Assembly: GCA_964412555.1 (NCBI GenBank)
Contig: CAYPPG010000098.1
Coordinates: 1 to 19,738 of the forward strand
DNA length: 19,738 bases
Direction: 5' to 3'
Source of the DNA: CAYPPG01 sp964412555
GTDB taxonomy: Bacteria; Hinthialibacterota; Hinthialibacteria; Hinthialibacterales; Hinthialibacteraceae
Position 1 is the stretch's first letter. Each line of letters opens with the position of its first letter. Below, piece by piece: positions 15,908 through 19,738 of the stretch. A program made the translations under genes and the position numbers. A model generated the notes under the pieces. That model saw nothing but the letters and a program-made list of their open reading frames with translations, was not told the DNA's origin and ran no database searches.

Positions 15908-16519
15908 TCAATTCTCAATCACATGAGTTTCCCGATCCGTACTATCCGGAGAAAGATCGACCGTCAAGAATCCATATTTTTCACAACCGACAATATCCCC
16001 CTGTGAAATCAAACCATTGCTGGGAGCATACGGCCGTGTGGGATATCCCTGCCGCGTACGGTCCGGTCCCCAGCCCCACACATGATACCAACCAAACGTG
16101 CCGTCCGGCGGACGGCCCGCCTTGCTGCCGACATACAGATACCACCCTCGTTCCAACGAATCCCCCCGGTCCTGATTCATGTGTCCAATCATGGGGATAT
16201 CGATAAACGGATCATAAGGAAGGGTGACAATATACGGAACCGGTGTTGTAACGGGTGACAAGTTGTAGGTTGCAGTCAAATCTGCGGCATCGCACAATCC
16301 ACAGGGCCACCCCGGCGGGCGAAACGGTACACTGTTCATATCGATACGGTACATGTTGATTGCACTGACCAAAGAACGAATATCCGCCATGGAACGGGTC
16401 ACCGTCGCCCGTGTTTGCGCATTCAGAAAGTTCGGTACAGCGACGGCCGCCAAAATCCCGATGATGGCGACAACAATCAGCAATTCGATCAGAGTAAAAC
16501 CATTCCGGCTTTTACACAT
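15908..16519 (-). CDS. Type II/IV pseudopilin-like protein with prepilin cleavage motif
   Basis: Encodes 203 residues. The N-terminus MCKSRNGFTLIELLIVVAII has a short basic leader, cleavage between G7 and F8, and Glu12 (position +5 of the mature protein) needed for assembly and methylation by prepilin peptidase. A hydrophobic helix follows (8-30), then VPNFLNAQTRATVTRSMADI (29-48), typical of GspG-type pseudopilins in several candidate phyla. The rest is a large, Gly/Pro/Trp-rich soluble domain (for example WYHVWGWGPD), probably exported across the inner membrane. It may be a minor pseudopilin or a stand-alone secreted protein; no secretion genes lie nearby. AAGGAG stands 9 nt before the ATG and a strong promoter lies upstream. 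Confidence 0.88.
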   Translation of the reverse strand: MCKSRNGFTLIELLIVVAIIGILAAVAVPNFLNAQTRATVTRSMADIRSLVSAINMYRIDMNSVPFRPPGWPCGLCDAADLTATYNLSPVTTPVPYIVTLPYDPFIDIPMIGHMNQDRGDSLERGWYLYVGSKAGRPPDGTFGWYHVWGWGPDRTRQGYPTRPYAPSNGLISQGDIVGCEKYGFLTVDLSPDSTDRETHVIEN

Positions 16520-16568
16520 GAGCGCTTTCTCCTTATCTCTTTTTCACATGATCCTTGTTCGTTTTTCT

Positions 16569-16597
16569 ATTATCATATCATCTTGGAGTAGAGTCAA
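16569..16597 (-). promoter_or_regulatory. Sigma70-type promoter of the pseudopilin gene
   Basis: Read on the minus strand: TTGACT (16597-16592), 17 bp, GATAAT (16574-16569). Transcription would start near 16562, about 43 nt before the ATG. Confidence 0.6.
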
Positions 16598-16680
16598 ATC
16601 AAATGTATTGGGGGGATCATGGAAAAAGTGATAAAATAGAAAATTGTGATTTCCTGTAATCCTTATAAAACAACAAGATT

Positions 16681-17064
16681 ATGAAACCAAACAAACAATG
16701 GATCAATGACTGGCACATCGGCAACTCCCCTTCACGTGAGAAAACCGTATCCAGGGAACTACTGGATTTCTTCACCAAATTTTGGGATGAAGTGGGATTG
16801 AAGAACAAATCAAAAACAACAAGAAACCGGTATTCCAATGCCCTTCATGCACTCGGTGGCTATCTGCTTGAAAAAGCGGTTTCGGAGGAAGAAGACAAGA
16901 CCACCCTTGAATGGATCGCTGAATATGCGGGACCTGACGAGGGACCCTTGATCTTCCAGGACCATGAGGGTTGGCAGGAGGAAGTCGATCTGGTTTGCCG
17001 CCAATCAACTGTTTTGTTAGCCTATGTATTCAGTCAGAAGTCCAGCGTTCTGAGCTGCAAATAA
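16681..17064 (+). CDS. Conserved hypothetical protein with a probably replaced C-terminus
   Basis: Encodes 127 residues. The first about 108 look like a family of small uncharacterised bacterial proteins: WINDWHIGNSPSREKTVSRE (7-26), KSKTTRNRYSNALHALGGYL (43-62), GPDEGPLIFQDHEGWQEEVD (84-103) and LVCRQ. I know no function for it. Homologues as I remember them end a few residues after the VCR; here about 20 unrelated residues follow (from about 17003) and the last 48 bp lie antisense to the vapC gene, so the natural 3' end was probably replaced when the toxin-antitoxin pair joined this locus. No good ribosome binding site precedes the ATG, and the upstream -10-like TAAAAT lacks a good -35. Confidence 0.6.
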   Translation: MKPNKQWINDWHIGNSPSREKTVSRELLDFFTKFWDEVGLKNKSKTTRNRYSNALHALGGYLLEKAVSEEEDKTTLEWIAEYAGPDEGPLIFQDHEGWQEEVDLVCRQSTVLLAYVFSQKSSVLSCK

Positions 17065-17433
17065 CTGCCTTTTATCAGAAGTTGCAAAAATTTCGGCCTT
17101 CCATTCAAGGGCGCAGGCGACATGCAAAGCATCCATTGCCCTTACGTTATTCGTCTCCAATAGCTGTACGGAACGGGAAATGACCGCCGGGGTAATTTGA
17201 AGAACGATTGCGTCACGGACATCTTCCAGCAACTGTCTCTTAATCGTGCGATATTCGCGAGACGATAAAATTTTCTCTCTCCGTCTCCGATTTAGCCCAG
17301 AAATTATTTCAGGCACCAAAATTGTACACAATGCTAACTGAGACGCATTCTGCAAAAGAGAGTTCATACTTTCAGAACCTTGCTCATATACATATCTTTT
17401 GGCAAGAGCGGATGAATCACAAAAAAGCTTCAC
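17017..17433 (-). CDS. vapC: VapC-like PIN-domain toxin
   Basis: Encodes 138 residues, a complete PIN ribonuclease with all acidic positions of the site: D6 in MKLFCDSSALAKRYV, E42 in ILVPEIISGL (38-47), D101 in AMDALHVACALE (99-110) and D120 in FATSDKRQL (116-124). VapC toxins cleave RNA, often tRNA or rRNA, and slow growth when their antitoxin is lost. The start overlaps the antitoxin stop by 4 nt (ATGA). Its partner is a Phd/YefM-type antitoxin, not an AbrB-type VapB, a known pairing. Its end overlaps the 3' end of the converging hypothetical gene. Confidence 0.92.
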   Translation of the reverse strand: MKLFCDSSALAKRYVYEQGSESMNSLLQNASQLALCTILVPEIISGLNRRRREKILSSREYRTIKRQLLEDVRDAIVLQITPAVISRSVQLLETNNVRAMDALHVACALEWKAEIFATSDKRQLFAAQNAGLLTEYIG

Positions 17434-17663
17434 GATTCTGCCTCACGCTCCTCCATAATAGCCAATGATAAATCTCCGCCGCTAATCTGCAAATGAATAC
17501 TTGGCTCTTTCCAAGAGGGCGTTCGTGTACGCCGGTCAGTAAATGGAACAACCTCCGCTATTGGCTTTCCACGCCTCACAAGGATTATCGTTTCGCCATG
17601 CTCCACTTCAGTAATAAAGCTGGATGCTTTTTTTCTAAAATCAGTGAAATTGATTGTTTTCAT
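17430..17663 (-). CDS. Phd/YefM-family antitoxin paired with VapC
   Basis: Encodes 77 residues from the ATG at 17663-17661. Residues 1-41 match the Phd/YefM DNA-binding fold: MKTINFTDFRKKASSFITEV, then HGETIILVRRGKPIAEVVPF (22-41). The polar C-terminal half (about 45-77) should wrap the toxin. GGAG stands 6 nt before the ATG. An open frame extends upstream to 17759, but it would read through the promoter and operator palindrome, so I reject that start. The antitoxin very likely represses its own promoter through the two TGTACA hexamers upstream, as YefM does; the operon is antitoxin then toxin with a 4-nt overlap. Confidence 0.93.
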   Translation of the reverse strand: MKTINFTDFRKKASSFITEVEHGETIILVRRGKPIAEVVPFTDRRTRTPSWKEPSIHLQISGGDLSLAIMEEREAES

Positions 17664-17712
17664 AATGCTCTCCAAAGTGTACATGGAAATGTACACTTTG
17701 GAGAGCATTATG
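17661..17712. promoter_or_regulatory. Perfect 52-bp palindrome: operator of the Phd/YefM-VapC pair
   Basis: The left arm 17661-17684 (24 bp) and the right arm 17689-17712 are exact reverse complements around the spacer GGAA (17685-17688). The inner part carries two TGTACA hexamers (17678-17683 and 17690-17695), 12 bp apart, the hexamer known from YefM operators. The left arm also contains the antitoxin's binding site and start codon, and the right arm mirrors them on the plus strand as GGAGAGCATTATG. The spacer and -10 element of the antitoxin promoter lie inside the repeat. Confidence 0.9.
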
Positions 17713-17716
17713 TCAA
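17688..17716 (-). promoter_or_regulatory. Sigma70-type promoter of the antitoxin-VapC operon
   Basis: Read on the minus strand: perfect TTGACA (17716-17711), 17-bp spacer, TACATT (17693-17688). Transcription should begin near 17681, leaving a leader of about 18 nt with the GGAG binding site. The -10 element overlaps the outer TGTACA hexamer, so a bound antitoxin would exclude RNA polymerase. Confidence 0.8.
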
Positions 17717-17792
17717 GTCGATTTTTAGGGCGAACGGTCCGGCTCAGCGGCAGCAGCATGCAGTCCGCTGGAACCGGTGGTTATGCCATTTT

Positions 17793-18062
17793 TCACCGTC
17801 GCTTAAGCAGTTCATCGTAGTCCGCATGTGAGCCAATCCAGAACCACAACACTCCCCTCTCATCTCGCTTGCCTATTGCGCGGTAGCCTTTCGTGATGCG
17901 TACCGAGTAAAGCGGCTAGTGGGGATGCACTTGCTTGAAAAGCAAGCTCCTGTGCCACGGATCGCTCCTGAACTGCTGATAGGCGTTCTTTGCCCGTCGC
18001 TGTACCTCTTTCGGCAACTAGCTCAACTGACGACGAAACTGTGCTGTGGTCCGGGATCTCAT
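17793..18062 (-). pseudogene. RelE/HigB-type toxin gene broken by two in-frame TAG codons
   Basis: One frame from the ATG at 18062-18060 to the TGA at 17795-17793 covers 90 codons with no frameshift and reads as a complete RelE-superfamily toxin: MRSRTTAQFRRQLS, then stop, LPKEVQRRAKNAYQQFRSDP, WHRSLLFKQVHPH, then stop, PLYSVRITKGYRAIGKRDER, GVLWFWIGSHADYDELLKRR. The WFWIGSHADYDELL ending is a family hallmark. The stops are TAG at codon 15 (18020-18018) and codon 49 (17918-17916), where a single C-to-T change from CAG would explain each. The ATG overlaps the stop of the antitoxin remnant (ATGA), the normal coupled layout. The otherwise intact sequence suggests recent inactivation. A frame in another register over the same bases (17860-18078) is not the gene. 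Confidence 0.85.
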
Positions 18063-18384
18063 AGCCTATCTGGATCAAGCTCTTTTGTCAGTCCTTTACG
18101 ATCTTCCTCCTCTGCTTCTGCAGCAAGTTGTGCCAGTACGTCATGAGAGCAAAAGCAGCATCCCAGCGCGCTTCATCCTCTATTTCCTCCAGAATAAGCG
18201 TGGCTATCGCATCCTGTTGCTCTTCCGGGAGTTGCTTAACCTGCGCGACAGTAACCAGGGGCGATGCCCGCTGGCTTTCTTCTTTCACCCCGTTGGGGTT
18301 GGAAACTACTGAAAATGAATCAAGTGAATCAAGGAAATGTTTTCCATCTAGTTCCGTAGGATAGATCGCGATTTTCTGATTCAT
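18059..18384 (-). pseudogene. Antitoxin partner of the broken toxin, frameshifted
   Basis: The conserved part, VTVAQVKQLPEEQQDAIATL then ILEEIEDEARWDAAFA, is an antitoxin of the type found directly before WFWIGSH-type toxins. After AAFA (near 18148-18150) the expected continuation SHDVLAQLAAEAEEEDRKGL then TKELDPDRL is present in another frame and ends at the TGA 18061-18059 that overlaps the toxin ATG. One missing base restores the whole reading; as it stands, the frame ends early at about 18088 with unrelated residues. The start is unclear: an ATG at 18384 or a GTG at 18288. Upstream residues (about 18 to 50 of the longer frame) look unconserved. Confidence 0.75.
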
Positions 18385-18440
18385 CAAAAACAAATTACCA
18401 CTTATTGGCAATAAAAATCCAAACAATAGGTACAAAACCC

Positions 18441-19085
18441 ATGCGCATCCACATCAAACCCAAATCCCACCACCAACAAGAACTCACCCTCAAAGAAATC
18501 AATACCAAATTAATAAACGGTGAATTCAACGGCGATGAACCCGCCTGGACGGAAGGTCTCAACAATTGGATTCCGTTGAAACAAATCGATGGCGTCATCA
18601 TACCCGCCTCAGCGGACAATGGCGACCAAACCGAAACCGGTCCCAAAGGCGTCGGCGGATGGCTGCTCTTTTTCTGTATCCTACTCGTGATCCTCGGCCC
18701 ACTGGTTGTTTTTGCACAAATCTGGGTGATCCTCAATTACACGTACAATATGGATTCAACATTGAAAACCACCATCGCATTAGAAATGATCGGCCTATGC
18801 ATTATCATGATCTACGGATTCATCGTCGGTCTCATGATCTGGGGAGGCGACCAAACCGCCCCGCAACTCGCACGCAATTATCTTCTATTTCGCCTTTGTT
18901 TATTTATTGCCCTGGAAGCATTCCCACTCCTTCTCTTGATCGACCTACCCAAACAACAATTCACCAATATCTTGATCGACAACCTCCGCGCTATTTTACG
19001 CGAAATCTCATTTTTCGCAATCTGGTGGAGTTATTTCAAAAGATCCAAGCGCGTAAAAAACACCTACGGCCCATTAGTTCCATAG
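18441..19085 (+). CDS. GYF_2-like plus DUF2569 membrane protein
   Basis: Encodes 214 residues from the ATG at 18441 (TAGG about 10 nt upstream); a TTG at 18405 is a weaker start. Residues 1-50 look like a bacterial GYF_2 (DUF4339) module lacking its first strand: TLKEINTKLINGEFNGDEPA (16-35) and WTEGLNNWIPLKQID (36-50). From 69 the DUF2569 family begins: KGVGGWLLFFCILLVILGPL (69-88), followed by three more membrane segments (112-134, 147-168, 182-197) and the family's end IWWSYFKRSKRVKNTYG (194-210). Function of neither part is known; GYF_2 modules often precede membrane domains and may bind peptides. The gene is divergent from the broken toxin-antitoxin pair and converges on the ParE pair. 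Confidence 0.85.
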   Translation: MRIHIKPKSHHQQELTLKEINTKLINGEFNGDEPAWTEGLNNWIPLKQIDGVIIPASADNGDQTETGPKGVGGWLLFFCILLVILGPLVVFAQIWVILNYTYNMDSTLKTTIALEMIGLCIIMIYGFIVGLMIWGGDQTAPQLARNYLLFRLCLFIALEAFPLLLLIDLPKQQFTNILIDNLRAILREISFFAIWWSYFKRSKRVKNTYGPLVP

Positions 19086-19130
19086 AATAGCTCACACTTT
19101 TTTGACTCATCAATGCGATATATACAAAAT

Positions 19131-19424
19131 TCAACGCTCTTTCCACCGCTGTGGATCACGGCTGCCATGGATTACTGCAATTACAACGATGATATCTTCC
19201 TCGATCCTGTAATACACGCCAAATGGAAACCGTTGCAGTAATGCCCGTCGTGTTTTTCGATGCACAAGCGGATATTGAAGCGGTGATTCTGCAACTGTTG
19301 CGAATACGGCCAGAACTTCATCAAGAAATCGATGTCCCAGACCATTCTGTTGGTTTTCGTACCAATCCGCTGCCTCCAACAAATCCTGTTCCGCATCTTT
19401 CCGAAGATAAATTGAAAGACTCAT
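19131..19424 (-). CDS. RelE/ParE-family toxin
   Basis: Encodes 97 residues with the ParE-type pattern: IYLRKDAEQDLLEAADWYEN (5-24), GLGHRFLDEVLAVFATVAES (28-47), PLQYPLVHRKTRRALLQRFP (48-67), FGVYYRIEEDIIVVIAVIHG (68-87) and SRDPQRWKER (88-97). The R-R-A-L-L-x-R-F-P-F-G-V-Y-Y-R and H-x-x-R-D-P-x-x-W endings are diagnostic. Such toxins inhibit gyrase or act as ribosome-dependent RNases; which one applies is not predictable here. The start overlaps the antitoxin stop by 4 nt (ATGA). Confidence 0.93.
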   Translation of the reverse strand: MSLSIYLRKDAEQDLLEAADWYENQQNGLGHRFLDEVLAVFATVAESPLQYPLVHRKTRRALLQRFPFGVYYRIEEDIIVVIAVIHGSRDPQRWKER

Positions 19425-19630
19425 ATCTTTCGCCGAATCTCTTCAATGACTTCAGCTGCTGGACGCCCAGGATTCCTATCCACTTCATACGCATCCAATC
19501 GCCGGTCAAGTTCAGCCTTCTGTTCATCAGTGAGGGAAAGCGCCTCTTGTTCCACGGCAATACTGTCCCACAAATCCTCAACCAGCCGAATCCGCTCATC
19601 CAAAGGAATCTCATGAAATTTGATTCTCAT
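19421..19630 (-). CDS. Addiction-module antitoxin (PF09720 type)
   Basis: Encodes 69 residues: HEIPLDERIRLVEDLWDSIA (6-25) then LSLTDEQKAELDRRLDAYEV (31-50) and PAAEVIEEIRRKI. The L-x-E-R-I-x-L-V-E-D-L-W-D-S-I and L-T-x-x-Q-x-x-E-L-D-R-R-L patterns are typical of putative addiction-module antitoxins that accompany ParE-type toxins. AAGGGG lies 4 nt before the ATG. A TACAAT is present upstream on the minus strand (19686-19681) without a good -35. Together with the next gene it is a complete, apparently functional pair. Confidence 0.93.
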   Translation of the reverse strand: MRIKFHEIPLDERIRLVEDLWDSIAVEQEALSLTDEQKAELDRRLDAYEVDRNPGRPAAEVIEEIRRKI

Positions 19631-19738
19631 TCTACCCCTTGACTCACTTCTTAAGAGAATGAATATTTTCGCATCTTCTATTGTACTCGACAGTTAGAAG
19701 TTCATTTTAGCCGGCCTTCTTCAAATTTGCAGGATTCA

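Noticed and set aside
17916..18020. Reassigned TAG (amber recoding) in the RelE-type toxin
   Set aside because: TAG is the normal stop of korC and the TrpD2-like gene in this window, and the partner antitoxin is also broken.
19707..19738. Possible 3' end of a minus-strand gene entering from the right (NPANLKKAG then TAA)
   Set aside because: Only nine codons are visible, so it cannot be told from chance.

Overview
The window looks like chromosomal sequence from an uncultured Gram-negative-type bacterium of moderate GC content. The signs are a type II/IV pseudopilin of the kind abundant in candidate phyla such as Sumerlaeota, Hydrogenedentota and Poribacteria, a ferredoxin-dependent 2-oxoacid oxidoreductase, a ThuA-like secreted protein, and several toxin-antitoxin (TA) modules. 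The phylum guess is weak inference; no rRNA or tRNA is present to settle it.

Layout. (1) 1-705: remnant of a VapBC-type TA pair, with an antitoxin tail and a PIN toxin whose last part is replaced by antisense sequence of korC. (2) 445-3374, minus strand: korD-korA-korB-korC, a 2-oxoacid (probably 2-oxoglutarate):ferredoxin oxidoreductase operon in the order known from Helicobacter oorDABC, then a GNAT acetyltransferase gene read the same way. (3) 4381-5497, plus strand: a cold-shock protein gene with a clear promoter, a leader of about 127 nt and a strong terminator, then a hemolysin III (HlyIII) family membrane protein. (4) 5643-7449, minus strand: a GntR/YtrA-type repressor, a slipin with a multi-pass N-terminal region and a small DUF6868-like membrane protein, forming one probable operon with an operator at its promoter. 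(5) 7584-7679: two copies of a 45-bp repeat carrying a REP-like palindrome. (6) 7746-8534, minus strand: a secreted ThuA-like protein. (7) 8643-13942, plus strand: a YbiB/TrpD2-like phosphoribosyltransferase, a sodium/solute symporter, a DUF115 (Maf/MptE-like) protein and a cytidylate-kinase-like protein. (8) 14147-15874: an OLD-like AAA ATPase with a C-terminal TOPRIM-like region, a plausible stand-alone defence or DNA-repair protein. (9) 15908-16519, minus strand: a pseudopilin with its own sigma70-type promoter.

(10) 16681-19630 is an accessory region holding three TA modules on the minus strand: an intact Phd/YefM-VapC pair, a decayed antitoxin plus RelE-type toxin pair (one frameshift and two in-frame TAG codons), and an intact addiction-module antitoxin plus ParE-type toxin pair. 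A conserved hypothetical gene (with a chimeric 3' end) and a GYF_2-DUF2569 membrane protein flank them.

The most striking DNA signal is a perfect 52-bp palindrome (24-bp arms, 4-bp spacer) at 17661-17712. It contains two TGTACA hexamers 12 bp apart, the -10 element, the ribosome binding site and the start codon of the Phd/YefM antitoxin. Twice in the window (near 445-460 and near 17003-17017) a PIN-toxin gene abuts a converging gene so that one of the two has lost its natural 3' end, which suggests TA modules act as recombination edges here. I did not find a clearly new multi-gene system; the best candidates for new biology are the palindromic TA operator, the YtrA-slipin-DUF6868 operon and the AAA/TOPRIM protein.
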